From Prevotella sp. UBA4330 (GTDB lineage Bacteria; Bacteroidota; Bacteroidia; Bacteroidales; Bacteroidaceae), in contig DGTS01000040.1 of assembly GCA_002394385.1 (NCBI GenBank), forward strand, positions 40,024 through 104,023: a stretch of 64,000 nucleotides of DNA, read 5' to 3'. A program made the translations under genes and the position numbers. Below are positions 1-8,806 of this stretch, piece after piece. Numbering within the stretch: position 1 is the first letter of the stretch; every line of letters begins with the position of its first letter. The notes beneath the pieces were generated by a model. That model was given only the letters and a program-made list of their open reading frames with translations. It searched no databases and was not told the DNA's origin.

Positions 1-1140
1 CTCGGTCCTGTTGTAGGAGCAGACAATACTACAAACATTATCCGTCTGCTTGCAAAGGAGCAACTGCCAGACTCTGTTCAGGTACGTGTTATTCAGGTTG
101 CCGACCAGAACAATGATGTTGCTTCAAAGCGTGCCGACAGCATTTACAATGCTTTGCAAGGTGGTGGAGACTTTGAGGCTCTTGCTAAGAAATACGGTCA
201 GACAGGCGAGAAGATGTGGGTTACCACACGCCAGTATCAGAATGCCTCTGGCATCGATGCAGATTTCCGTTCTTACATCAAGGCTATCAACACCATGTCT
301 GTGAATGAGTTGAAGAATCTCCAACTCTCTGCTGGCAACATGATTCTTCAGGTTGTTGACCGTCGTGCTATGACTACTAAGTACACCGCAGCGGTTATCT
401 CTAAGAACATTGACTTCTCTAAGGACACTTACAATGCTGCATATAACAAGTTCAGTCAGTATGTTAGCGAGAGTCAGACCATCGAGGCTCTGGAGAAGAA
501 TGCTGCTAAGTACGGTTATAAGGTAGAGGAGCGCAAAGACCTCTCAAGCGCAGAGCATTATGTTGCAAATGTACCTAACACCCGCGATGCTATGAAGTGG
601 ATTTTTGGTGCAAAACAAAATGAGGTTTCTATACTTTATGAGTGCGGTAACAACGATAATCTCCTTGTTTGTGCACTGACAGGTATTCACGAGAAAGGTG
701 TCCGCAGCCTTGACGATGCACAGGTTAAGGAATTTGTGAAGAATGCCGTTCTGCGCGACAAGAAGGCAGAGCAGATAATTGCTAACGTTAAGGACGTGAA
801 GTCTGTAGATGCTGCTAAGGCAAAGGGCGCACAGGTGAGTGAGGTTGCACAGGTTACATTTGCTGCCCCGGTATTCGTTCAGGCAACAGGTGCAAGCGAG
901 CCAGCACTTAGCGGTGCCGTTGCTGCTACTGCCAAGGGTAAGTTCTCTGCTGCTCCTGTAAAGGGAAATGCTGGTGTTTATCTTTTCCAGGTTAAGGACA
1001 AGACACAACGTCCTGGCAAGTACGATGAGAAAACATACGCTCAGCGTGTTGGTCAGCGTGCAGCACAGGCAGCACAGCAGGCATTGCAGGAGTACTTCGT
1101 AAAGGCAGATGTTAAGGACAACCGCTACTTGTTCTTCTAA
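1..1140 (+). CDS. PpiD/SurA-like periplasmic peptidyl-prolyl isomerase, C-terminal part
   Basis: The reading frame is already open at base 1, so the gene starts upstream of the window; 379 C-terminal residues are visible. The visible part has repeated lysine-rich amphipathic segments with GDFEALAKKYGQ-like and VLRDKKAEQIIANVKD-like stretches. These are typical of the parvulin and C-terminal helical regions of the long Bacteroidota PpiD/SurA-type foldases, which help outer-membrane proteins fold at the inner membrane. The catalytic parvulin core may lie partly upstream. A hairpin terminator follows the stop, so this is the last gene of its unit. Family assignment is good; the exact name (PpiD or SurA) is inference because the N-terminal membrane anchor is not seen. 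Confidence 0.72.
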   Translation, partial: LGPVVGADNTTNIIRLLAKEQLPDSVQVRVIQVADQNNDVASKRADSIYNALQGGGDFEALAKKYGQTGEKMWVTTRQYQNASGIDADFRSYIKAINTMSVNELKNLQLSAGNMILQVVDRRAMTTKYTAAVISKNIDFSKDTYNAAYNKFSQYVSESQTIEALEKNAAKYGYKVEERKDLSSAEHYVANVPNTRDAMKWIFGAKQNEVSILYECGNNDNLLVCALTGIHEKGVRSLDDAQVKEFVKNAVLRDKKAEQIIANVKDVKSVDAAKAKGAQVSEVAQVTFAAPVFVQATGASEPALSGAVAATAKGKFSAAPVKGNAGVYLFQVKDKTQRPGKYDEKTYAQRVGQRAAQAAQQALQEYFVKADVKDNRYLFF

Positions 1141-1162
1141 GCAATCAGTTCCAATCACATAT

Positions 1163-1204
1163 ATAACGACCATGACTTATCAGAGCCATGGTCGTTATTA
1201 TTAT
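1163..1204 (+). terminator. Rho-independent terminator after the foldase gene
   Basis: A 12-base stem (ATAACGACCATG at 1163-1174 with CATGGTCGTTAT at 1187-1198) closes a 12-base loop and is followed by an AT-rich run. It lies 22 bases after the stop codon. Confidence 0.75.
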
Positions 1205-1252
1205 ATATAAGGTATATGTAATTTAAAGTATAACCAAATACTTTATGTTTTT

Positions 1253-1284
1253 TTTGCAAATTTGAAAAAATAAGATTAAATTTG
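1253..1284 (+). promoter_or_regulatory. Bacteroidota-type promoter of the polysaccharide export gene
   Basis: TTTG at 1253-1256, a 20-base spacer and TAAATTTG at 1277-1284 match the -33/-7 consensus TTTG...TAnnTTTG. The start codon at 1317 is 32 bases downstream. Confidence 0.7.
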
Positions 1285-1316
1285 CAACCAAATTATAAAC
1301 TAAACGAAAAACAATA

Positions 1317-2096
1317 ATGAAAAAGTTAATTCTCCCTGTAGTCATTATGGCTCTTATGGTGCTTTTCGGCAGTTGCGGAAGTTCCAAGAAGATTGTTTAC
1401 TTTCAAGGTGCAGACACAGCAGATTTGTCTCGTTCTCGTTGGTTGTATGATGCTCGCATCATGCCTAAGGACTTGATCAATATCAGGGTTAACACATCAG
1501 ATCAGGATGCTGCTAAACCATTCAACCTAAATATGAATGAGGGTAACACGGGCAATCAGCAAGGCAGAATCTATGGCTATCTTGTGGACAATCAGGGCAA
1601 TATCAATTTCCCAATGGTTGGCTCATTGCATGTAGAGGGACTTACCACACGCGAATGCGAGAATCTGGTGCTTTCAAAGATCAAGCCTTTTATGGCTGCC
1701 AGTGAGAATCCTATTGTTACCGTTCGTCTCGCAAGTTATCATGTAACAATCATTGGTGAGACGGGATCGCGCATTGTACCTGTTACCACCGAGAAGATGA
1801 GCATCGTTGAGGCAATCGCATCTGCTGGCGACCTTACAATGTACGGACGTCGTGATAACATTCTGCTCATACGTGAAGACAAGACAGGTCAGAAGAGCAC
1901 TCATCGCTTGGACATCAGCCAGGCTGAGATTCTGAACTCTCCCTACTATTATCTCCAGCAGAATGATATTATTTATATCGAGCCGAATAAGTCGAGAATC
2001 AACCGTCAGACCATCAGCAACAACACTTGGTTCCTTTCTACCGCAGCAAGTATTGTTTCATTCGGTACGCTGCTCTATACTATTATTAAGAAGTAA
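1317..2096 (+). CDS. Polysaccharide export outer-membrane lipoprotein (Wza/BexD family)
   Basis: This 259-residue protein belongs to the outer-membrane auxiliary family that forms the exit channel for capsule or exopolysaccharide. It begins with a lipoprotein signal ending LFGSC (lipidated Cys20). The poly-export domain follows (about residues 40-140, with RIMPKDLINIRV and GYLVDNQGNINFPMVGSLHVEG), then an SLBB-like domain (about 145-200, VTIIGETGSR...). A hydrophobic C-terminal segment (about 233-256) could be the membrane-crossing helix seen in Wza. Its own promoter and terminator make it a single-gene unit. No tyrosine kinase or Wzc partner is in the window, so the polymer it serves is unknown. 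Confidence 0.88.
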   Translation: MKKLILPVVIMALMVLFGSCGSSKKIVYFQGADTADLSRSRWLYDARIMPKDLINIRVNTSDQDAAKPFNLNMNEGNTGNQQGRIYGYLVDNQGNINFPMVGSLHVEGLTTRECENLVLSKIKPFMAASENPIVTVRLASYHVTIIGETGSRIVPVTTEKMSIVEAIASAGDLTMYGRRDNILLIREDKTGQKSTHRLDISQAEILNSPYYYLQQNDIIYIEPNKSRINRQTISNNTWFLSTAASIVSFGTLLYTIIKK

Positions 2097-2121
2097 TGGC
2101 ATAACGCTATATAAAATATGT

Positions 2122-2158
2122 AACAGGGATGTGTATGCTTTTACATGTCCCTGTTTTT
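2122..2158 (+). terminator. Rho-independent terminator after the export gene
   Basis: An inverted repeat with AACAGGGA at 2122-2129 and TCCCTGTT at 2148-2155, running into a T tract, lies 25 bases after the stop. Confidence 0.75.
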
Positions 2159-2181
2159 AACTAAAGACCTTTTCGTTAACC

Positions 2182-3750
2182 ATGCTAACAAAAACATACT
2201 CTGCCGAAGTGACAGGCATGAATGTGGTCACTGTTACCATTGAGACTCACATGTCAAAAGGCGTATTGCTTCATGTCTCAGGTCTTGCCGATACCGCAGT
2301 AAAAGAGAGTTTCGACCGTATAAAGGCTGCTATATCTAATATCGGCGGAAAGATACCGTCTGCAGAACTAACGGTGAATCTTTCGCCTGCTGACATTAAG
2401 AAAGAGGGCAGCGGGTACGACCTGCCAATGGCAATAGGCATATTAGGAGCGTCAGAGAAAATCCGTACAGATATGCTCGGACAGTATATGATGGTTGGCG
2501 AATTGGGCCTTGATGGCAGTTTGCGTCCTGTGCGTGGCGTGCTGCCATTGGCAATAAAAGCGCGTGCCGAAAAGTTCAAAGGACTAATTGTTCCAGTTGA
2601 GAATGGGCGTGAGGCTGCGGTGGTGAACAATCTTGATGTTTATGGCATGCCGTCGCTTGTTGATGTCATCAAGTTCTTTAACGGAGAGAAATATGAGCCA
2701 ATAGTTGTCGATACGCGCAAGGAGTTCTATGAGAACCAATCACATTTCGACTTAGACTATGCTGACGTGCGTGGACAAGAGAATGTAAAGCGTGCTCTTG
2801 AGATTGCTGCTGCTGGCGGACATAACGTAATAATGATAGGTCCTCCGGGTTCAGGCAAGTCAATGATGGCAAAGCGTCTGCCGTCAATACTTCCGCCGCT
2901 GACGTTATCCGAGAGTCTTGAAACCACAAAAGTATATTCTGTTGCGGGAAAACTAAGTCAAGGCACTTCACTCTTGTATCAGCGCCCGTTCAGAAGTCCT
3001 CATCACAGCATTTCGCAAGTGGCGCTTGTTGGTGGCGGCGTTAATCCTCGACCAGGTGAAATATCCCTCGCCCATAACGGAGTGCTCTTTTGTGATGAAC
3101 TGCCAGAGTTCTCTCGCAGTGTTCTTGAGGTGATGCGTCAGCCTCTCGAAGACCGGACCATTACCATCAGTCGTGCGAAATACTCTATAGAGTTCCCTTG
3201 TTCTTTCATGTTTGTGGCATCAATGAATCCATGCCCATGTGGCTATTATGGCGACCCCACACATCACTGCGTTTGCACGCCAGGACAGATTCAGAGATAC
3301 CTAAACAAGATTTCTGGTCCATTGTTAGACCGTATTGACATCCAGTGCGAGATACAGGCAGTACCTTTTGCCCAACTCTCGCAGATGAAACCAGGAGAAC
3401 CTTCGGCAACTATACGTGAGCGTGTCATTAAGGCTCGTCAGATACAGACAGAGCGCTTTGGCTCCCTTCCTTTGGGAGAGAGCGGGGGTAAAGGCCGCAT
3501 CCACTGCAACGCTATGATGACTGAGCGTATGCTCCATGAGTTTGCTGAGCCCGATGCCGCCTCACTCGACATGCTCCGCATGGCAATGGAACGTCTAAAG
3601 TTGAGCGCCCGTGCCTATAGCCGCATCCTCAAGGTGGCCCGCACCATCGCCGACCTTGCCGGTTCGGAGAAAGTAGAGTCGATGCACATCGCCGAGGCCA
3701 TAGGCTACCGTACCCTCGACCGAGGCGACTGGGCAGAGAGGGGGATGTAA
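2182..3750 (+). CDS. YifB/ComM family Mg-chelatase-like AAA+ ATPase
   Basis: This 522-residue cytoplasmic AAA+ ATPase is of the YifB/ComM family. ComM is a hexameric helicase that helps integrate incoming DNA in transformable bacteria; the role in Bacteroidota is not established. The N-terminal ChlI-like domain covers about residues 1-170. The Walker A motif GPPGSGKS is at about 220-227, the Walker B CDELPEF near 305, and a Cys/His-rich loop (NPCPCGYYGDPTHHC) follows. The C-terminal Mg-chelatase domain ends in a helical lid. Length is normal for the family. The ATG at 2182 gives the expected N-terminus. It is convergent with fmt, with a repeat array and a palindromic terminator between them. 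Confidence 0.93.
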   Translation: MLTKTYSAEVTGMNVVTVTIETHMSKGVLLHVSGLADTAVKESFDRIKAAISNIGGKIPSAELTVNLSPADIKKEGSGYDLPMAIGILGASEKIRTDMLGQYMMVGELGLDGSLRPVRGVLPLAIKARAEKFKGLIVPVENGREAAVVNNLDVYGMPSLVDVIKFFNGEKYEPIVVDTRKEFYENQSHFDLDYADVRGQENVKRALEIAAAGGHNVIMIGPPGSGKSMMAKRLPSILPPLTLSESLETTKVYSVAGKLSQGTSLLYQRPFRSPHHSISQVALVGGGVNPRPGEISLAHNGVLFCDELPEFSRSVLEVMRQPLEDRTITISRAKYSIEFPCSFMFVASMNPCPCGYYGDPTHHCVCTPGQIQRYLNKISGPLLDRIDIQCEIQAVPFAQLSQMKPGEPSATIRERVIKARQIQTERFGSLPLGESGGKGRIHCNAMMTERMLHEFAEPDAASLDMLRMAMERLKLSARAYSRILKVARTIADLAGSEKVESMHIAEAIGYRTLDRGDWAERGM

Positions 3751-3846
3751 AACAGACCTTCGAAGTATTGCCAAGGGTAAACGAAATATACTATTCGATT
3801 AAGCCTCGTATAATATGTGGAGTGTAGTTTGAATACCCATTGATCA

Positions 3847-3964
3847 ATTACAACCACTTTGTAATCTCTTTACAGACGGCTTGTAATGCTTTTACAAGGT
3901 GCTTGTAATGCTTTTACAGAGCGTTTGTAATCTCTTTACAAGCCGTCTGTAATAAGATTACAAA
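3847..3964. repeat. 11-base-register palindromic array 1 (eleven half-sites)
   Basis: Eleven 8-base half-sites start every 11 bases at 3847, 3858, 3869, 3880, 3891, 3902, 3913, 3924, 3935, 3946 and 3957. They alternate between TTTGTAAT/CTTGTAAT/TCTGTAAT and TTTACAGA/TTTACAAG/ATTACAAA types and are separated by 3-base spacers (CTC, CGG, GCT, GTG, GCG, CCG, AAG). There is no slip in the register. Neighbours form imperfect 8+3+8 palindromes, and distant half-sites also pair: ACAGACGGCTTGTAA is complementary to TTACAAGCCGTCTGT. The array lies between the convergent yifB and fmt genes. No open reading frame crosses it convincingly. Confidence 0.9.
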
Positions 3965-3989
3965 AGTTTAGAAAACTCCTGTAAAAAGA

Positions 3990-4015
3990 TTCCAGAGATT
4001 TTAAAATCTCTGGAA
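3990..4015. terminator. Perfect palindrome, probable bidirectional terminator of yifB and fmt
   Basis: TTCCAGAGATTTT is followed directly by its exact reverse complement, giving a 26-base perfect palindrome. It lies between two convergent genes, 28 bases from the fmt stop. Confidence 0.65.
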
Positions 4016-4043
4016 TACCTTTATATAAAGGGGTTGTGTGGGA

Positions 4044-4994
4044 TTATAGTTTTCTTCCGTTAAGGAAGTCTTTGGCGCTCATTCTTTTCTTTCCGCTCAG
4101 TTGTACTGACTTCAGTTCGAGCATCTCACCGCCTGCTGATGCCATGAGGCGCCCTTCGTGTTGGAAGATGGTTCCTGCGGGTTTGTCCGTTGTAAGGCCT
4201 GTAAGCCGCGAGTCGTAAATCTTTATTGTCTGCTTGCCGTCTGTGCCGAATGGAGTCCATGCACCGGGAATAGGGGAGAGTCCTCTGATGAAGTCGTGCA
4301 CTTGCTTAGCACTTTTGTTCCAGTCGATGATGCAGTTCTCCTTGAACAGTTTAGGAGCGCTGTGCAGTTCTTCGCTACAAGTTGTAAGTTGCTCCTGCGG
4401 CATGCTTTCAACGTTACCGTCACCTTCGATTATCTTGTCAATGGTCTCAATGGCAATCTCCGCTCCTTTTTCCATCAGGGCATCGTAAACAGTTTCCACG
4501 TTGTCTTCTGGTCCGATGGCGATTTCGTGTTGCATTATGATGCGCCCAGTGTCTATGTCGTGGTCGAGGAAGAATGTTGTTACTCCTGTTCGTGTTTCTC
4601 CGTTTATTATTGCCCAGTTGATGGGTGCAGCACCTCTATATTGTGGAAGTAGGGCAGCATGCACGTTGAATGTACCGAAGCGTGGCATTGCCCATACCAC
4701 TTCTGGTAGCATTCGGAAAGCCACAACCACTTGTATGTCAGCGTTGTATGACCTGAGTTGCTCAACGAAAGTCTCGTCTTTCATCTTCACTGGTTGCAGC
4801 ACAGGTATTCCGTGTTCTTGTGCATACACCTTTACCTGTGGCGGTTGAAGAGTGTCTTGATGTCTGCCAACGGGTTTGTCTGGTTGAGTCACCACGCAAA
4901 CCACATTGTATCCGCCTTCGACAAGTGCCTTCAGTGTGCCGACGGCAAACTCTGGTGTTCCCATGAAAACAATTCTAAGGTCTTCTTTCTTCAT
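4044..4994 (-). CDS. fmt: Methionyl-tRNA formyltransferase
   Basis: This 316-residue enzyme transfers a formyl group from 10-formyl-tetrahydrofolate to initiator Met-tRNA in the cytoplasm. The N-terminal Rossmann formyltransferase domain starts VFMGTPEFAVGTL. The catalytic region reads FNVHAALLPQYRGAAPINWAI, with the Asn, His and later Asp (DHDIDTG) of the family. The C-terminal tRNA-binding barrel covers roughly residues 205-316. The length is typical. It follows uvrA on the same strand, separated by an 8-base-period repeat array. Confidence 0.97.
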   Translation of the reverse strand: MKKEDLRIVFMGTPEFAVGTLKALVEGGYNVVCVVTQPDKPVGRHQDTLQPPQVKVYAQEHGIPVLQPVKMKDETFVEQLRSYNADIQVVVAFRMLPEVVWAMPRFGTFNVHAALLPQYRGAAPINWAIINGETRTGVTTFFLDHDIDTGRIIMQHEIAIGPEDNVETVYDALMEKGAEIAIETIDKIIEGDGNVESMPQEQLTTCSEELHSAPKLFKENCIIDWNKSAKQVHDFIRGLSPIPGAWTPFGTDGKQTIKIYDSRLTGLTTDKPAGTIFQHEGRLMASAGGEMLELKSVQLSGKKRMSAKDFLNGRKL

Positions 4995-5006
4995 TGTTGT
5001 AAGTTT

Positions 5007-5118
5007 ATGAGTTCTTGAGTTTGTGAGTTCTTGAGTTTGTGAGTTCTTGAGTTTGTGAGTTCTTGAGTTTATGAGTTCTTGAGTTTATGAGTTCTTGAGT
5101 TTATGAGTTCTTAAGTTC
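5007..5118. repeat. 8-base-period tandem array A, overlapping the uvrA stop codon
   Basis: Fourteen 8-base units fill 112 bases, mostly alternating TGAGTTCT-type and TGAGTTTG/TGAGTTTA-type units, so a 16-base period is also visible. The array starts 12 bases upstream of the fmt start and runs 18 bases into uvrA. The uvrA stop (complement of 5101-5103) and its last residues are written in repeat sequence. In the uvrA sense the units read AACTCATA/AACTCAAG. Confidence 0.9.
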
Positions 5119-7962
5119 TTGTCTAAGAAAGTGTGCGGTGTACCCGGCGTTTTTCTTAGCAACATCCTCTGGTGTTCCGAATGCAACGACCTGACCACCT
5201 CGCCTTCCTCCTTCCGGTCCCATGTCTATTATGTGGTCTGCCAGTTTTATCACATCAAGGTTGTGTTCGATAATGATTACTGTGTTTCCTTTGCTCACCA
5301 GTCTTTGCAACACTTCCATCAGAATGCGAATGTCTTCGAAATGGAGCCCTGTGGTCGGCTCGTCGAGGATATATAACGTCTTGCCTGTGTCCTTCTTGCT
5401 CAGTTCCGTAGCCAGTTTCACTCGTTGGCTTTCGCCACCGCTAAGTGTTGTTGAAGGCTGACCAAGTTTTATGTAGCCTAATCCCACGTCCTGAATGGTC
5501 TTTATCTTTCGCAGGATGTCTGGCACATTCTCGAAGAACTCCACCGCCTGATTGATTGTCATGTCAAGAACGTCGGCAATAGACTTTCCCTTATACCTCA
5601 CTTCAAGAGTCTCGCGGTTATATCGTTTTCCGTGACACACCTCGCATGGCACCATGACATCGGGCAAGAAGTTCATCTCTATGCTCTTGTATCCGTTGCC
5701 TCCGCAGGCTTCACAGCGTCCACCCTTCACGTTGAATGAGAATCTTCCAGGCTTGTAACCGCGAATTTTAGCCTCTGGCAGATTAACGAAGAGAGAGCGT
5801 ATGTCGCTGAAGACGCCTGTATATGTAGCAGGATTGCTGCGTGGCGTGCGTCCAAGTGGGGTCTGGTCAACGCTTACCACTTTGTCAACATTCTCAAGAC
5901 CTTCGATTTTTTCATAGTCGAGAGGCTTCTTGAGAGAACGGTAGAACTTCTGACTAAGTATAGGTTGCAGGGTCTCGTTGATCAGAGTAGATTTTCCAGA
6001 GCCCGAAACACCAGTCACGACGATGAGTTTCCCAAGCGGGAATTCAATGGTAACGTCTTTCAGGTTGTTGCCCTTCGCACCTGTTATCTTGAGAGTTTTG
6101 CCGTTGCCGGCACGTCTTTCTGCAGGTATTTCAATCTTCTTTTCGCCTTCGAGATACTGGGCGGTGAGTGTTTTCTGCTCGCTAAGCATTCGCTTGGGAG
6201 TGCCCTGGAACACCACTTCACCTCCCTTGCGTCCTGCCTTGGGACCTATGTCTATTATATAGTCGGCAGCAAGCATCATGTCGCGGTCGTGTTCAACCAC
6301 AATGACGGTGTTGCCCAGGTCGCGCAGTTCCTTCAAAGACGCAATGAGTCTTTCGTTATCCCTTTGATGCAAACCAATGCTTGGCTCATCGAGAATATAG
6401 AGTACGTTAACCAGTTGCGAGCCTATTTGTGTGGCTAAGCGTATGCGTTGGCTCTCGCCGCCAGACAATGAAGCCGACTGACGGTCAAGAGAGAGATAGT
6501 CGAGCCCGACCTCAAGCATGAAACTCAGTCGAGTCTGTATTTCCTTAATAATCTCGTCGGCTATCTGTTTTTGTTGTGTGTCAAGATGCTGCTGTGCCTC
6601 GGTGAGCCAGTCTTTCAGTTCGCCGATGTCCATTCTTGACACCTCGCTGATGTTCTTGTCCCATATCTTATATGAGAGACTCTCGCGGTTTAGGCGTTGT
6701 CCGTGACATTCTGGACACTCGCATGTGGCAAGAAACTGGTCGGCCCACTTCTGACCGCTGGTGCTGTCGTCATTCTCAATAACGTTGCGCAGATATTTTA
6801 TCACGCCATTATACTCCACGAAATAATCGCTTGACGTGTGAACGAGTTCCTTCTCGATTCTCACGTTTTCGAGCGAACCGTAAAGCACCTCGCTCATCGC
6901 CTCCTGTGGGATGTCTTTTACGGGAGTCTTGAGGTCGCATTCGTATTTTTTCAGTATTGCCTCTATCTGCCAGAATATCATCTGGTTCTTGTATTTGCCG
7001 AGCGGAACTATTGCTCCTTCATGAATAGAGAGAGTCTCGTCTGGTATCACCTTCTTGTTGTCTATCTGACTGATGACACCCAAGCCTTTGCACACTGGGC
7101 ATGCACCTTCAGGAGAGTTGAACGAGAACTTGTTGGGAGCAGGGTCGCCGTAACTGATGCCTGATGTGGGACACATAAGTCTGCGGCTAAAGTATTTTGC
7201 CTCGCCGCTGTCCTTGTCCATTATCATTATTAGACCTTCACCCTGCTTCATCGCAGTAGCAACGCTTTTCTTTAACCGTTCGTCTGTAATGGCTTGTCCG
7301 TCAGCATCTTTCTGCTGCTCCTTAACCGCCATTTTGTCGATAACCACTTCTATGTTATGGTTCTTGTAGCGGTCAACTTTCATGCCACGAGTCACTTCGA
7401 CAATTTCTCCGTCAACACGCATGTAGAGATAGCCCTTTTTGCGCATCGACTCGAATAGTTCCCGGTAGTGTCCTTTTCGATTTCTCACCAGCGGAGCAAG
7501 AATATAGATGCGATGGCCAGAGTAGTCGGTGTTGATCATCTCGAGTACGCGTTCCTCTGTATATCTCACCATCTTTTCGCCAGTCATATAACTATATGCC
7601 GTGCCGGCACGAGCGTAAAGCAGTCGCAGAAAGTCGTATATCTCGGTGGTTGTTCCCACCGTAGAACGCGGATTCTTGTTGGTGGTCTTTTGCTCGATGC
7701 TGATAACAGGACTCAGACCTGTTATCTTGTCAACATCAGGGCGTTCCATTCCTCCGAGGAAGTTGCGTGCGTATGCAGAGAAAGTCTCTATGTAGCGTCG
7801 CTGTCCCTCTGCGAATATCGTGTCGAAAGCCAATGACGACTTGCCAGAACCGCTAAGTCCTGTAATGACAGTAAGGCTGTCTCTTGGTATTTCAACGTTG
7901 ATATTCTTTAAGTTATGAACGCGAGCACCCCAGACACTTATCTTTTCAGATTCTCTATTCAT
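5101..7962 (-). CDS. uvrA: Excinuclease ABC subunit A
   Basis: This 953-residue protein is the damage-recognition ATPase of nucleotide excision repair. It has two ABC ATPase modules: Walker [10 protein letters not shown] near residue 35 and GVSGSGKST near residue 650. Two ABC signatures ([12 protein letters not shown] and [12 protein letters not shown]) and Cys4 zinc-binding clusters ([16 protein letters not shown]...CEVCHGKR) are present, as are the Walker B motifs LDEPSIGLH and LDEPTTGLH. The last residues, QELKNS, are encoded by repeat array A. This suggests the extreme C-terminus is dispensable or was rewritten when the repeat grew. The type IX cargo gene lies just upstream on the same strand. 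Confidence 0.98.
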   Translation of the reverse strand: MNRESEKISVWGARVHNLKNINVEIPRDSLTVITGLSGSGKSSLAFDTIFAEGQRRYIETFSAYARNFLGGMERPDVDKITGLSPVISIEQKTTNKNPRSTVGTTTEIYDFLRLLYARAGTAYSYMTGEKMVRYTEERVLEMINTDYSGHRIYILAPLVRNRKGHYRELFESMRKKGYLYMRVDGEIVEVTRGMKVDRYKNHNIEVVIDKMAVKEQQKDADGQAITDERLKKSVATAMKQGEGLIMIMDKDSGEAKYFSRRLMCPTSGISYGDPAPNKFSFNSPEGACPVCKGLGVISQIDNKKVIPDETLSIHEGAIVPLGKYKNQMIFWQIEAILKKYECDLKTPVKDIPQEAMSEVLYGSLENVRIEKELVHTSSDYFVEYNGVIKYLRNVIENDDSTSGQKWADQFLATCECPECHGQRLNRESLSYKIWDKNISEVSRMDIGELKDWLTEAQQHLDTQQKQIADEIIKEIQTRLSFMLEVGLDYLSLDRQSASLSGGESQRIRLATQIGSQLVNVLYILDEPSIGLHQRDNERLIASLKELRDLGNTVIVVEHDRDMMLAADYIIDIGPKAGRKGGEVVFQGTPKRMLSEQKTLTAQYLEGEKKIEIPAERRAGNGKTLKITGAKGNNLKDVTIEFPLGKLIVVTGVSGSGKSTLINETLQPILSQKFYRSLKKPLDYEKIEGLENVDKVVSVDQTPLGRTPRSNPATYTGVFSDIRSLFVNLPEAKIRGYKPGRFSFNVKGGRCEACGGNGYKSIEMNFLPDVMVPCEVCHGKRYNRETLEVRYKGKSIADVLDMTINQAVEFFENVPDILRKIKTIQDVGLGYIKLGQPSTTLSGGESQRVKLATELSKKDTGKTLYILDEPTTGLHFEDIRILMEVLQRLVSKGNTVIIIEHNLDVIKLADHIIDMGPEGGRRGGQVVAFGTPEDVAKKNAGYTAHFLRQELKNS

Positions 7963-7970
7963 ATCGTTAA

Positions 7971-8699
7971 TCAGTTATCGGTGGTGCTGCTGCCACCATC
8001 CTTATAATATCCACGCAGCAAATTCACATCACGTCGGATATTATATCTCCTGCCGTCGGAGCCTTTCGCCCTTACCGACACATAGTAAACGCCATCCTTT
8101 ACAGGTTTTCCATTGAACGTTCCGTCCCATCCGTCTTCTGGGTCGTTCCATTCATAAAGTTTCTGTCCCCATCGGTTGAATATGATGGCATGGAATTCAA
8201 CAAGGCTTTTATACTTCTTTGCTTTGTATATCTCGTTATAACCATCGTTATTGGGTGAGAACGCATTAGGCATCTCAAGCATACTCTCGCTTACGGTAAT
8301 CCTGAATGGACTTTTATCCTGTTTCCAGTATTCATCGGTGTACTCATATCTTTCGTTTCCATTGGTGAACACCGCGTAACACACAATGTTATGAGTGCCT
8401 GCCTCGGTGAAGGTGTAGTCGGTGTCCTCCTCATACCTTATGAGGTATGGCTCGGTGTCTCTTTCGCGAGTGAAACGCCATTCATAGTATGCAGTATATG
8501 CACCCTGGTTTTGTGGGTTGGCACGGAAACGCACTTCAAATGGAGCATCGCCAGAGAAAGTAGTGCTGTCCACTTCCTCACCATCCTTATTAATGAATGT
8601 GGCAGTGGGGGCTATCGTCGGTACTTCACTTTGCGCGAAAATACTGATGTTGATGAATATCAGAAGACCTATAACGGCTATAAAACGTGAAGTTTTCAT
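7971..8699 (-). CDS. Secreted protein with PKD-like region and type IX secretion (type B) sorting domain
   Basis: A signal peptide (MKTSRFIAVIGLLIFINISIFAQ) opens a 242-residue protein. An Ig/PKD-like region follows (FEVRFRANPQNQGAYTAYYEWRF...AGTHNIVCYAVF). The C-terminal gliding-motility-type sorting domain of about 85 residues has the hallmark NAFSPNNDGYNE and FNRWGQKLYEW. The start is placed at ATG 8699 because the longer frame begins 8 residues before the signal peptide, inside the promoter-proximal leader. The protein should be exported by Sec and carried across the outer membrane by the type IX system. None of the core secretion genes are in this window. It ends 8 bases upstream of uvrA. 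Confidence 0.88.
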   Translation of the reverse strand: MKTSRFIAVIGLLIFINISIFAQSEVPTIAPTATFINKDGEEVDSTTFSGDAPFEVRFRANPQNQGAYTAYYEWRFTRERDTEPYLIRYEEDTDYTFTEAGTHNIVCYAVFTNGNERYEYTDEYWKQDKSPFRITVSESMLEMPNAFSPNNDGYNEIYKAKKYKSLVEFHAIIFNRWGQKLYEWNDPEDGWDGTFNGKPVKDGVYYVSVRAKGSDGRRYNIRRDVNLLRGYYKDGGSSTTDN

Positions 8700-8720
8700 T
8701 TTCTTTTCTTTTAATAGATG

Positions 8721-8751
8721 CAAAATTACAAAAAAACAGCGGTTAAATCAA
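8721..8751 (-). promoter_or_regulatory. Promoter of the type IX cargo gene
   Basis: On the minus strand TTG (8751-8749), a 20-base spacer and TAATTTTG (8728-8721) match the Bacteroidota consensus. The start codon is 21 bases further on. Confidence 0.6.
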
Positions 8752-8761
8752 CTTTATTGCT

Positions 8762-8769
8762 TATTTTTG
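8762..8769 (+). promoter_or_regulatory. -7 element TATTTTTG of the LysM gene
   Basis: TATTTTTG fits TAnnTTTG and lies 37 bases before the start at 8807. No clear -33 TTTG is seen at the right distance. It is divergent from the neighbouring minus-strand promoter. Confidence 0.45.
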
Positions 8770-8806
8770 CAAAAAATTTAGGGAAGTAAATAAGATTAAA
8801 CAGATT

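Noticed and set aside
3847..3964. CRISPR array
   Set aside because: The 22-base period and complementary half-sites leave no unique spacers of 25-45 bases, the repeats are not constant, and no cas gene is in the window.
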